Origin: Apostichopus japonicus
Lineage: Eukaryota; Echinodermata; Holothuroidea; Aspidochirotida; Stichopodidae
Assembly (NCBI RefSeq): GCF_037975245.1
Contig: NC_092565.1
Location: forward strand, 24,053,999-24,117,998
Direction of reading: 5' to 3'
DNA: 64,000 bases
Below, one piece after another: positions 1 to 11,713 of the stretch. The stretch's first letter is position 1; the number at the start of each line of letters is the position of its first letter. Below the pieces are notes generated by a model. The model was not told the origin of the DNA. It was given only the letters and a program-made list of their open reading frames with translations, and ran no database searches. Made by a program: the position numbers and the translations under genes.

Positions 1-1724
1 TGAATGGGTTTACCTCCATTGGTCACATCTATTGCTGTACCAACAATGAGCACCTGGATTTAAATAATTTGATTACCCATGGTTTAGCAATCAGTAAAAT
101 GCTAAATGCGTATCTAACACATTAAATAGCCTGATAATTTTTCCTTAGCAGAAACACTTAGAACTGAAAATACCTGAAAGCCATTCCTGTTCAAACTGAT
201 TATGAGTATCAAACATCTTGTCTCCAACTGCAGGATTCATTACATCCCGGAGAGTGGGAGGAGGCTTTGCTTTCCGACGATAAATCTTAACATCTTTAGC
301 GGTTGTATTGATAGCACCTGCCAAGCAAAAAAAAAAGTAAGAAGAATGATTGGTGCACAAAATATAAAATATAATGCCAGCTTATCATCCCTTGAACTTC
401 TTGAAAATACCTGTTGTGGTTAGTTAATTCAAACAAAATGTCAACATCTCCTATTTCTTTCAAATACTTTGTTCTTGGATTTAATTTTCCATTGTCATGA
501 TCATCATATGAAAGCAACAAATTTACAAGAAATATATTTTCAACAGTGATATTCAATCTAGACATGCAGTTTGAGATTCAATATTAATGCACACTGCATA
601 GAAATTACAGATATCATTGTGTGATATTTCAGGTTACATCTAGATACCATGAGCAACCCAACCCCTCCCCCCCCCCCCCGCCTTGAACACCAAACCACAT
701 CAATAAAGCTCTACATTATTTTGTTTAAATTACATACTCAGAATAACATACCTGCTGCTTCCCTTTGGGATTCCCTCTGAGCTTTCCTCAGTCCAAATGG
801 CAAGCGATAGAAAGAAACCAAGGGCTCGCTGTTTCTAGTTTCCAATTTCCCCGCATCCACTTCTGTCTCCTTCATGGAACTTGATATTCTTTTCCAACTT
901 CCATTAAGCTGCATGGGAGGTGTCATGCTATCTCTCTCACCTAACCCTAAATCACTCACACTAGCATCGTCCCTTATCAAGGTATCGATAGGACCAGACG
1001 GGACCCCATGGACGTCCCCTAAAATTCTATCAAGCCTATCCTTCTGAGGACCCTCACATGTCTTTTCGCTCACAATCCAACGAGCGGTATTCTTACTCAG
1101 TTTCATCAGCAGCATGCTGTCCCATGTTCGAGAAGGGGACAGTCCAACTTCCATCTCTCTTTCTGCAATACTGTGATCGCTCCATTGACTTTCCAGAAGG
1201 TTCTCTGTCAGAAACACAGGTTCTTTGTTCTTCAGCTCAACATTTTCAGTACCGGCCAAGACTAATTCCTCTTGGTTCTCTCTGTTGAGTCTGAACTTGG
1301 GTACTTTCAACGGTGTAAGTTTATGCTCTGATATTTTATGTATGTTACATGGTAAATGTTTTTTCTCAAATCCCCTGGCATGAAATTTTTCCACCGAATC
1401 AGTGAGGGTCTTTTTCTTCTTCTTTTGAGTCTTTTTGAAGCTGAAGACTTCTTTTAAGTCGCTTCTGTCGTAAGGCAAGGAATGTGATGCATGAGTTCTG
1501 ACTACATCTTCACTGAATACCAGATCTTCACTGATCCTCTTGAAGTAATTAGCATTATATTTCTCTTCATTTCTCAGAAATGTTTCCAATGGTAAACCTA
1601 CACTAATTTGAGGCTGATGGCTAGATGAAACTTTACCATGATCGGCACCGATCTGGGGCACTTTAACTCGATCAGCACATGGAAATAAGGTAGGTCTCCC
1701 AATCTGACTTATGTCCATGGTCAC
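1..1724 (-). CDS. Unrecognised intron-containing gene, 5' part (continues past left edge)
   Basis: I do not recognise this protein. The large exon is 752..1724: a 3' splice site (ccccttttcag) at 1725 is followed six bases later by an ATG at 1718 in a strong Kozak context (gaccATGG), so an untranslated 5' exon lies upstream. The exon encodes about 322 residues, hydrophilic and probably disordered, with a lysine run (KKTQKKKKKT) and no membrane segment. It ends in phase 1 at a CAG|GTATGT donor. An exon at 174..317 (acceptor ttggcag, donor CAG|GTATTT) joins in frame and encodes AINTTAKDVKIYRRKAKPPP and then about 28 more residues ending QEWLS. A 40-base exon at 14..53 also joins in phase, but this is weaker. 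The large exon is secure, the second likely and the third tentative. The function is unknown. Confidence 0.6.
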
Positions 1725-2451
1725 CTGAAAAGGGGTTGAGACAAAAAAAAACTTATAGAATTTCCAAATTTATTCATTGGCCTAGGGCATAGCTTCAATG
1801 TTTCTTTAGAATTTAACTGCCATTCTTGAAGTCAAAGTTGACATTAATGTTATGTACAATGAGCATCATTTTGTTTTGGGAAAACAAATATAATACAGGG
1901 CCTAACTTTAGAATCCGTACCATATGAATGGGAAAGCTTACTTCGAATCGGCAGAATAACAACTGTATAATCGGGTTAGGATTAGGAGATAGAAGAACGG
2001 GAGGTGGAGATAGGGAGTGATTACATGAATGTGGGAGAGAGATAGTAAGTGGGATATGGATTAACAGAAATAGTCAAATGGTACCGAGTCTAGATTAGTA
2101 CCTCATACAGCACAAATTCACATAACCTATAAACAATGTTTTATAGCAGCTTTAACTGAGCCCAAGACTAGGCCTATACCGACTTGAACGATACAAACAA
2201 AAAGCCAGGCTTAGTATAGCCGAAGTCTAAATTAATTTTAACATGGAAGACCACTGACATTTACGCTAAGCTGATGTTCCAGAATCTTGGGACAGACCTG
2301 AATTTCATGGACCTTCCCTGGATTCAAGGTCTCCCTGACATTGTCCCTGGATTGTCCATGACATTCCCAATTCTTTAAAATGGCCCAGAACTATGTACAT
2401 GACTTGTAGTAAAGAAAAGGGGCTGCTTCTAGCAAATGTATTACAGAAACA

Positions 2452-3055
2452 TGATTTGATTTGATTTGATTTTTATTCGCACTCAGATTGTTCAAAATAC
2501 AAATATACAAAATATAAAATACAACTATTACAAAGACAAAGTAGACAAAGAGGACGGAAAAGAATAGAACAAAAAGAGTAACAGGAGCTAAACCCATTAG
2601 GCTGACTGAACGTCGGCCCATTTCCAATGGGGCCCTATAGACGAAAAATTGCACAAAGAATGGAAAAGACTAGGGAACCAATAAATAAGACACAAAAAAA
2701 AGAAGAAGATATTGCACAAAAAAACAGAAAAGTGCCTCCCTCTCCCCCCACCCCCAAAATTACATGAGATGCTTCCTTAACTCAGCTCTAAAAAGATGAG
2801 AAGACTTAATGGATTTGATATTGTTTGGAAGAGCATTCCAATCCTGAATTGCCGTGAAGTAGAAAGTAGAGCTAACACCACCCTTAGAATCAACAACATA
2901 GAAATTGTGATGTCTTGAACGAGTCCCCTGGTTATGAATGACAGAGGTTTTGGTGAAATTGGTGGTGAGGTAAGGAGAACTACAGTTGTTAAGGCCATTT
3001 GACCATCATTTTTTGAAACACCAACAAACATTTGAGATCTCAATATCCCACCCAT
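2452..3055 (-). mobile_element. 3' end of a non-LTR retrotransposon (LINE fragment)
   Basis: Read on the minus strand, 2960 down to 2760 translates without a stop into the typical C-terminal tail of LINE reverse-transcriptase ORFs. It includes TFYFTAIQDWNALPNNIKSI followed by a basic end (SHLFRAELRKHLM) and a TAA at 2760-2762. Similar but more degraded sequence continues upstream to about 3055. After the stop comes about 300 bp of 3' UTR ending in a short CAAAT-type tandem tail at 2453-2475. This is a 5'-truncated, dead copy. The clade is not determined; the 'W-N-x-L-P' motif is shared by several LINE clades. Confidence 0.75.
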
Positions 3056-5145
3056 GCCTTAAAAACCGCATGTGCAAATACTACCCTTGATTGAAGTCAA
3101 CATGTCCCGGAGTTATTGAAAAAATACTGCCACCTCAAGTTACGCTATAGTTGTACGCTGCGTAGGCCTAACTACAAGTAGTATGTTAAACGCCTGCTCA
3201 AACTCAAAGCGATAGCCGCTCGGGTCTCGCATCGCTTACTGCGTAGGCCTAGCCTAGCCGTTATTGTTACTATTGTTAGTAACAGAAAGAGTATGACTAA
3301 GTAACGTAACACTACGTACAGCAGCAAGGTTGATTATTTTGTATTTTTTACAGCAGGCTACAGGCAGTACTCACCAAGAAAAGATTCTAATGATTGGTGA
3401 CGAGGGAGGTAGCCCTAAGATTACTTATTGAAAAGAATGCTTGACATCTATAATTATAGTATTATGAACCATCGTTAAATTGTCCCACTCAGGAACAAAA
3501 TGTTACCGCTGTATCATCTCGCTTGGTCCGTTCCTAGGCAGCAGCAGAAAAGTGCACATTAAAAGATGGCGCACTTCTGATTTTTTTTTCGACCGTGATT
3601 TTAAACATACATCTAAGAATTTGAGATATTATGTAGGTCGGGGGGGGGGGGGGGGGGAAGTGATTGGGATATTCCCAAATTAATGTTTCGTAGCAACGAA
3701 TATAAAAATCTGGTAGTTGTGTAGCAGTTAAATGCATTCTGAGGTGTTTAGATTTTTTTAGCAAATTCCTCTTACTTCTCCCCCACCTTTCAGAGCTATA
3801 GTATTTCTTGCAAGGATTATATTAATAGTGAATTCCCACTATATAGGCAATTGATCCCTCAATAGGAAATCAACATGCTAATGGATTTATGAAATAAGAA
3901 TGCAAAGAGTACCATTGGTAAAAAAAAGATGTGATGACAATGTTTTTGATCTAGTTTCCCTTCCTTTTCTTACTTTGATATCAATAGCATGTGCAAATCT
4001 TTCTAAGGGATTAAAGGCCTGCCTGCCTTATTGCAAAATACTCAGTGATTTTTAAATGCCAAGTTCTCAATGTACCGTCTATACTCACATTCTTTTTCTT
4101 ATATTCTTGCTAGTAACTCACTTAAGTCATTTTTCTTTTCCTTTTCTTTAAGGTCGATTTTGATTTTCTAGTGTCTGTATGTGTGCATGTGTCAATTTAT
4201 GCATACATTTATATACATGAATGAATGTATGACTATATACAAAATAAACCAAAGAAATGAAATGATTTAAATCCATCACAATTATTAACTGTTAGTTTAA
4301 CTTCAAAAGAACACAATCACACTTGGCGAGTTGTATGAATGATACCACTTCTTTAATATTTCAATAGAAGTTTTTTCATAGAATCTCGAATATTATACAT
4401 TAGTATCTTTACCTTTAATAAGAGTCAACAATTGGAGAGTCAAGAAAAGTGCCGTTAGTCACTGTTCAATGTATAGCCTCGGATAGTACATTTTAATGAT
4501 AGAAATTACAATATTATCAAAATGGTAAGTATTAGTTTGACTATATGTTATCTTACCAGAGTTGCAGGAAATGCTTCTCTGACAAATGTCGATGCACATG
4601 CCACATATATAGTCCAGTGCCATATTTAACTGTTACAAAGTTTTAATATTACATGTCCTTGTCATGTTTGAAACAATGCAAATCCAAATTGTAAGCACAG
4701 ACACTATTCACTAACCTTGGCCTCCACCAGTAACACTATGGATCTCATACCCATTTATTGAAGCCACATGCCCGGTATGATATTTGTCAACATTCCCCTT
4801 CATGAAAATATCTAGCATTAAGATTGATATGACACATGATCAATAGAAACAATTATTGCTCTTCAAGTTCACATTATAGAAGGCATCAGAACTCAAAAAG
4901 AAATTGCTAAACATTATTTACAAAATATAGATAAAGGTTTCATCAAACTTTTCATCTGAAATGACATCTAAAATTCATGATTCTCTTGATGAGAACCTAA
5001 ATGCATCCCAAAAGTAACATTGCCAACTTCATTGGACAAGTTTATTGCAAAACATGAGCAGCACCATGTGTATTATTCAGTGATCCTTGATAAATCTGCT
5101 GTAAACACATCATTTGAGAAACTGAGGGCACAAAAGTCTATTTTC

Positions 5146-5151
5146 TTTATT
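5146..5151 (-). promoter_or_regulatory. Candidate polyadenylation signal AATAAA
   Basis: AATAAA on the minus strand about 190 bases downstream of the TAA of the AhpD-like gene. It is a plausible 3' end signal, but the hexamer is common in AT-rich DNA. Confidence 0.3.
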
Positions 5152-5342
5152 TGATTTTTGTTTGAAGAAACTGGCAAGATGGTCAATGCAGTACTAGACT
5201 AGGTATTCCAGCCATTTTGATAGATGAGCCTCTGGTGAATACCTGGCTCTTTCTCTCTCTTAAAAAGAAAATTGTAATAGAAACACAGCCTGCAATAGTA
5301 ATATGTATCTTAAGTCATCCTTTAATGCAATACAGAACTATC

Positions 5343-8300
5343 TTATTTCTTTTCCCTTGGTATCCTGCCAAGCAGGTAAAATTCTTTGTTTGGCTTAAGC
5401 ATGGTAAGATTGGCGAGTCTATTTGACATTGCAAACATCGCAGTGATGGCTCCAATATCATAAGCATCTTCTTCATCCAACCCGTGTTTCTTCAGGAGAT
5501 CAAAGTCCTCTTCAACGACATCCTCTGAATCACAAACTTTCATCGCAAATGACAAAATGGCTCTTTGCCTGTCATCAATATCTGCTGTCTTCCAGTTGGC
5601 AGCGATCTAAGTACGGAAGAAACTAGATGGTGAGTCTCGGAAGAGATTGCTCTCTGAGTGTATTGGGAGGCAAATATTTTATGAGAAGGGAGAGGTGAGA
5701 ATCTTCATCAAACAACTGTACCATAAGGTCAATCAACTATGACCAAGGTCAGCGTCATCCAATATGAATAAAGTTGCCAACATCATCTAAAGTTACCAAC
5801 ATCATTTTAGTCTGTATGCTGAATAAAGTTACAAGTTTGGGAGTAATCCATCTATCCACTTACAACCTGTGCCCATGGCCAATATCCTTATCTGTGAACA
5901 ATTTGCAAACCTTTTCACAGATCATTCCTCATTTCTGTCATTCCTGTACACGCTTTTTCTCTTACCTTGATGCCCTTGCAAATTTTGGAGAAATTGTCTT
6001 GGTACCCTTCTAAGAGCTGAAAATTGCTCTGCTACCTTGCCAGTTCAATGAAAATCCAAGGCAATTTATCACTTGGCCTACAAAAGAGTTGCCGTTACCA
6101 TCTCAATTCTGATTTTTTTTATTGCCCTGATTGCAGTATCTTGTAATTCCATAAGAATGATACAATTCTCACCTGATCAGCTAGCAATGGATTCTTTGAG
6201 TAGATTCTCAGCAAAGCTCCGTGAGCTATGACACAGTAGAGACAATCATTTCTGGCACTGGTAGCAACGATGATCATTTCACGATCTGCTTTGGTCAAGT
6301 TTCCAGTTTCTTTCCCTACCAGGGCCTTTTCAAACATAAAGAATGCTCTGAATTCATCTGGCCTCCTCGACAGCATGCTGAACACATTGGGTACAAAGCC
6401 AGCCTGAAATAAAATTACAAGCTTTTGAATTTGAAGCTTTAAATACCAACTAGGCCACACAGGCATAGAATTTCACAGTTGTTTAAGGGCCCACCTGCTC
6501 ATTTAACAGCTAACATCAATTTCCTGCATTTTCCTTGTATTAATACAAAAGCAAAAACTGACCGGAAAATGCCATTTTTTTCATCTACCGGTAAACAGCA
6601 GAATTTCACAGGCATTTTGCCAGTAAATTGCCCAACTTTGAGGCCTGATAACATTCATCACATGAGAAATAATTACAAAAATAATTACAAATATAACAAC
6701 AGTATTAAAGAAGCCATTGTTGGCACATCTTAATTGAGTCATGGTAAAAGGCGTAACAAGTCTTACAAGTTTGAGCAGGGTGACTGAATTTCAAAGAGGG
6801 AATCTTGTGAAATTTTAATGAAAAACAGCCCCTCTTGTACAGTGTAACATAACAACCCCTCCTTGTTTATGTCTATCACACTCAGTAATAGTAAACTAAA
6901 ACATTCCTGTGTAAAATCATCAGTCTATATCATCTCAGGCCAAAACATTCTTTTAGTGTTGAAACCTCAGGCTATGTAACTTTTATAAACTTATCTACAC
7001 AGGCTTTTTACAGCACAGAGTAGTTTGCTGTGGTTCAGTTTTTTCTTTTCATCCCTTCCAAAATTTTACAGAAATGACAAGCTATATCGTAACAAAGATA
7101 TAAACCAGCTGCAGAAAAACATGTAAACTGGGGGAAAGACAGGCATACAGTACCGCAGAAATGGTGAGATGACACAACATGCCTACACAAAGGTCTGAAG
7201 CTTCGAGTCATTTTAACACTGGTGCAACTTTTTGATATTGATAGATGAAAGGGATTTTAAATACCATGATTTGAATGAGGGGGTGTTGGCCCTGTTGGGG
7301 GTGTAGGTGTAGGGGTTTTGACTTCAACGGTTTCAACTTTGGTTGGCTGTATGGACATGGCAATAAGAGGTTAAATGAAATAATCACAAGGAGAATGTTC
7401 TTTGTAACTTCCTATTTTGCCGTAGCTAAATTTGTGAAAAGAAATCCAGTTCTGCTACTGAAAAAGGTCCTGCACAGTCGCATACTGTACCTAATGGGTT
7501 GGGTACCCAAGTGCTAGGGTGTGAGCAGGAGCCCCTCACTGTTACTTTATATAAACTTAACTAACATAAATAGATAAATGTAAACAAAGATCTGGCTATC
7601 TTTAATACTTAACTAGCAGTTATGATCCATTGGCTCAAAATATCTCAACCAAACATTGGGGGCTCCTGGTTTGTGAACCACCTAAACCGCCCAATGGTCA
7701 ATGAACCACCTGAACTGACTAATACTACATCAATAGTCTGTAGGAATCCTAAATGCTAATGTAGGTCTGTTTGATTATGTAAGATTAGTAAGATACCACA
7801 CAGGTCTCACACAGTATCAGCTATGAGTATGTATCTACAGCTCAGGGCAAATCCACTGTTTGTTAGCCTACTGCATGCCTTAGTTCCATGTATTGTATCA
7901 ATCTAATTAACATTATAGGCATAGCTGATGAATATTCAGGAAGCCTTGACCACCTCCTTGGTTGATCTGGTGTGTGTAAATGACCCTGCCTCTATAATCT
8001 GCTGTAACAGGAGCCATTTATGGGGCACATACTTTCTAGTGATTACACAGGTCCAAAAATTGGGAACCAGGTACCCATGAGACGTTAACCGTCGGGTATC
8101 CAGGTACCCGAAAATATTGTTTACCCTCGTGTATCGCGATTTTCAAGATATTATATACAGGATGCTATACTAAATGAATTATATTCTCCACTGACAATGT
8201 TTTTATGTTCAAATAGGTGTAAGATAAGGTATAAAACCTTCCTCAATAATTTCTATCTGCTGTTGTTTCTTTCATTAACTTGTTAATAACTTCATATGAT

Positions 8301-10117
8301 TAACATCATTACTAACATCGCACTGCCGCCACTGCTTATGTTTGCTCTCCACCTCTATTGGATTAGACCATATAAACATCCAATTTAGCTCATAAACAAG
8401 TTTTACTTCTACTATCTATTATGCAGGCCCAGGGTTTGCATTAGCCGCGAGATTGCGCGATTCGCACAATTTTATCGCATTTGGAATAAACGTTTAGTAA
8501 AAAGCCACTTGCGATTATTATTTTTTAGTTATCCCGTCTATAATCCATGAGTAACATCTTGTAAATTTACTTGTCAGTCTTACCTTCTATGAATAAACGA
8601 ATGAAAAAATAATAATTGTGAGAATTCTTTCAATTTCTTCCAAATGGTAGCTTAAAGCAGCATTTTGCGTCCTTTTCTATGATATTTCTCAACCTCACTG
8701 ACTCCACTATGCCATAACGACATACATAACTAGCTTATCTATTTCAATCTTACTTCAAATGGTGGCATAAAAGTCGAAAAATTTGCAACTTTCAACTTTG
8801 TTTTTCTCCAAGATATTTTCCGTTGGGATCCCAATTAACCTCGCCCATAATATGAATATTTAAACACTACGAACGTCATTGACCAATACGTAATCCAACA
8901 CCTTGATTTATGTACAGTCTATATGGCAGTTGTACCAGGGAGTTCCATAACAACTCCCTGGTTGTGCCAACGCAAAGTCTTGAATCTATTTTTAGCAACG
9001 GCTCATAACTAAACCTACATCTCTGATTGGTTGAATTCAAACTAGTGGGTTTGGGGTACTGTATGCGATTAATTTTAAATGTGGAATTTTGTGGTGGATA
9101 CTTTTCTCATTCTCTGCAAATATCCTTAATTACTCGCCAATTAACAATGTTGGCAGGGAAAACTTGGCTGATATCTTACTTTGCTGGTTTGTGATTGATA
9201 TGTAAAAAACTCGATGGACATGTCAAAAAAATAGAAAACAGCGACCAAACGCAAAATGCTGCTTTAACACCACACTAAGTCAATGGGGAAATCTAGCCTA
9301 ACCATCTGTTTATTTGCTGAAATTGTGACGCAGTTATAAGAAATCCATGGAATAATTTCATTATTGCTGTTATCTTCGACCACATGGTAGCCTTACACCA
9401 CACTAAGTCAATGGGAAAATCTTGCCTAACCATCAGTTTGCAAAAAAAGAAAAAAAAATCACACTTTGCGTAGGATTTGGGTAATAATTTAGGAAACAGG
9501 TAGTATCGCTTTGGGTGGTTCCCGGAAACCCTGTGCAAACACTAATACGTTCCCGTACCATTGCTGGCCAAACGTAAATGAAGTATGCTATATTAAGGCA
9601 TAGATATGTTCCTTTGATTTTTGTATTTGGAGACCAAACCTTATCTTTTTCACTTACCTTCTCTTCTACCTCATCAATAACTTTCTTGATATCTTCAGGG
9701 ATAGTAGACCGATCAGGAAAGGAGAACCTGCTCGGTGATGACTTAGAGCTAGTGTGGCGTTGGATCTGATGTCCTTGCTGAAATAGTGCCAAACATTCAG
9801 GTCGAGACTGAGGAAGAGCAATGTACAAGATAACAAATAGTGCAGTAGTTTAGTTAAACTGCTTGCTTGTATTAATCTACTTGTTTTACAGCCTTTCACA
9901 TGAATATGAAGGAACAGCTGAATTGCATGACCAACAGTTAACCTATGGATAGATGTAACATATCCCTAAATGAATAACTTGTTTGTTGCAAGTTTAAAGC
10001 CCCATTTTTACATATTCCATTATAAACACACATTAACCGATATCTATCATGACCACCTTAATCATCTCTTCACTTTTGACAGGTCCTCTAACAGTAACAT
10101 ACCTTGAGGATCCTCAT
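5343..10117 (-). CDS. AhpD-like peroxidase-related protein (carboxymuconolactone decarboxylase fold)
   Basis: Four coding exons: 10103..10117, 9658..9807, 6173..6403 and 5343..5606. All junctions are phase 0 with good GT-AG sites, giving 219 aa. The family is the 'uncharacterised peroxidase-related enzyme' branch of AhpD/CMD proteins, all-alpha thiol enzymes that reduce peroxides or act as disulfide reductases. The diagnostic core is present: AGFVPNVFSMLSRRP (residues 56-70), then E97, C109, C112 and H116 (CLYCVIAH). The E-to-C distance of 12 and the CxxCxxxH spacing match AhpD. The C-terminal half (ANWKTADIDDRQRAILSFA, later MFAMSNRLANL) also fits the family. The N-terminus MRILKSRPE... is rich in R, S and Q with few acids before residue 36 and could be a mitochondrial presequence; this is inferred. 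The tiny five-codon first exon is the least certain part. Intron 2 carries a MITE, and another element sits 40 bp upstream of the start codon. Confidence 0.88.
8652..9267. mobile_element. TTAA-flanked MITE
   Basis: Perfect terminal inverted repeats, AGCAGCATTTTGCG at the left and CGCAAAATGCTGCT at the right, are flanked on both sides by TTAA (8652-8655 and 9264-9267). This is the target-site duplication used by piggyBac- and Kolobok-type transposases. The 608-bp body has no coding capacity, so the element is non-autonomous. It lies in the intron between exons 2 and 3 of the AhpD-like gene. A CCAGGGAGTT hairpin (8935-8961) sits inside it. Confidence 0.8.
9267..9440. repeat. Short direct duplication next to the MITE
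   Basis: The segment beginning ACACCACACTAAGTCAATGG at 9267 recurs at 9395 (128 bp apart) and continues for about 45 bp with a few changes. It directly abuts the right TTAA of the MITE, so the two events may be related. Confidence 0.6.
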
Positions 10118-10148
10118 TGGAATTGGGAACCATCTCCTTACTCAAACT

Positions 10149-10981
10149 TTCCCTTCGGGTCACACTAATTAGCGTCAACAGGCCGATTTCACGACAACTC
10201 ACGACAACTCAAGACAACAAGTTTAAAATACCATCAAATACAATTGATGTTATCAGAGTATATCTGGAAACACGTTTAAAACTGAGTGGAACCAGCGTAC
10301 ATACATATTTTTCACGGGAAAAAATGTTTTTGTCGTAAAAATCGCCAACTTTTTCCTAACGTTGAATTACACGACGTGATGCTATTGCGCTTGCGCAATG
10401 CCATTGGACCGAACCATTACACTACAGGTAAGTGCATTTTTTCATTCGAGAATGGTGCCCACACACAAAATAAAATACACGGAGAGAATAATAAAACCAG
10501 GCAAAATGATGGTAAGCAAGACTCTGTAAAGTTGATAATCACATATGTTAATTACAATGGAAAAACAATAAGAAATATTCATTATTTTTAAAACATTAAA
10601 TAATTTGATTTGGAGTTCATTCACCATAATTTGGTGCTTTATTACTACGTCAACCCACCTTCCGACACTGTACACTGCAGTTCCCAAACCTAGCACAAAC
10701 CAACCCATATTATAATGGTTCGGTCCGATGGCATTGCGCAAGCGCAATAGCATCACGTCGTGTAATTCAACGTTAGGAAAAAGTTGGCGATTTTTACGAC
10801 AAAAAACATTTTTTCCCGTGAAAAATATGTATGCACGCTGGTTCCAGTCAGTTTTAAATGTGTTTCCAGATATACTCTGATAACATCAATTGTATTTGAT
10901 GGTATTTTAAACTTGTCTTGAGTTGTCGTGAGTTGTCGTGAAATCGGCCTGTTGACGCTAATTAGTGTGACCGTTCCCTTC
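10149..10981. mobile_element. Non-autonomous DNA transposon with ~270-bp inverted repeats and 8-bp TSD
   Basis: The element spans 10157-10973 (817 bp). Its ends read GGGTCACACTAATTAGCG and, inverted, CGGTCACACTAATTAGCG. The inverted repeats run about 270 bp at high identity (10157 to about 10425, and about 10715 to 10973) and enclose a unique middle of roughly 290 bp. Direct repeats TTCCCTTC flank it at 10149-10156 and 10974-10981. An 8-bp duplication fits hAT- or P-type integration; the termini do not start with CAG, so the superfamily is open. Open frames inside it are reflections of the inverted repeats. It lies 32-40 bp upstream of the proposed start codon of the AhpD-like gene, probably within its 5' UTR or promoter. 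Confidence 0.85.
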
Positions 10982-11149
10982 ATGCCTTCCCTTTCCACTC
11001 CTGAAAAATACAACAGGCTTTGACACAGTGACAGCTAGTGCATCACTAACAACATTTGTAAGTCCTCACAAAGTTATTGCAAATTGATTGTACCCACAGT
11101 TGCCACTGTATGAACAAGGCAATATTAATTTAATTTTCCTTGTAAGTTA

Positions 11150-11700
11150 CACAAAATGGGTTGGGGCGGGGGGAGGGGGGGTGCAGGAGCTATGTCACGT
11201 GTGTAACATTAATTAAGGTAGCCAAGGTCCTGGCTGAGCCCTGGGGGCCGCTGGTAGTCGGTTCACTAAATAACTAATTGTTTGTTTAGGCTAGACTATA
11301 TTTTGTTCCTATGTATACATACCTTGCCGTTTACACTACAGTTAGCCTAGGCGTACAGTAGGCATAAATAGTTAGGCTAGCCTAGGCCTAGTAGTAGTAT
11401 TACTATACGTTATGCTCAATGAAACTCTCCTTACCACTGACAAGTAAGACTTCGATGAAAAGACGTGGCTAAATCTTGCAGAGATGAGACGCAAGTTCAT
11501 TGTGATGAAGATAAGGATGAGGTGAAAGAAGAATGAAATCACTGTTCACGGTTTTGCAGTCAGTGTCCTGGAGTAGAAGTAGTCATCAGGATTACACTTA
11601 TAAGACCCCGAACACACGTATAAAATTGCATCTTCCGACCACCGTCCGACCATATTGAAGTAACTACGGTAGCGGTCACACGTATGGCATAGTATAGGCA
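11150..11700. other. Non-coding stretch with GGCCTA-type motifs
   Basis: A G-rich tract (11163-11182) and clustered TAGCCTAGGCCTAG-like motifs (11340-11400) typical of echinoderm-like intergenic DNA. No exon is supported. Confidence 0.4.
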
Positions 11701-11713
11701 ATACGAGTATCTA

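Larger units (their letters stand above)
1725..5342. other. Intergenic region between the unrecognised gene and the AhpD-like gene
   Basis: No coding exon is supported here apart from the LINE fragment listed separately. The stretch 3160-3300 is less AT-rich, carries GGCCTA/TAGCCTAGCC motifs and may include the promoter or untranslated first exon of the minus-strand gene to its left. A G homopolymer lies at about 3642-3657. The remainder, 3700-5140, is AT-rich with nothing recognisable. Confidence 0.5.

Noticed and set aside
421-565. Protein-like minus-strand segment (LNITVENIFLVNLLLSYDDH) between the two likely exons of the left gene
   Set aside because: Its possible acceptor gives the wrong phase: joining to the phase-1 exon at 752 yields an immediate stop. 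Skipping it joins the flanking exons in frame.
10117-11013. Two open frames with matching peptides at 10117-10338 (+) and 10753-11013 (-)
   Set aside because: They are the same sequence read from the two inverted arms of the 817-bp transposon; non-coding terminal repeats explain the match.
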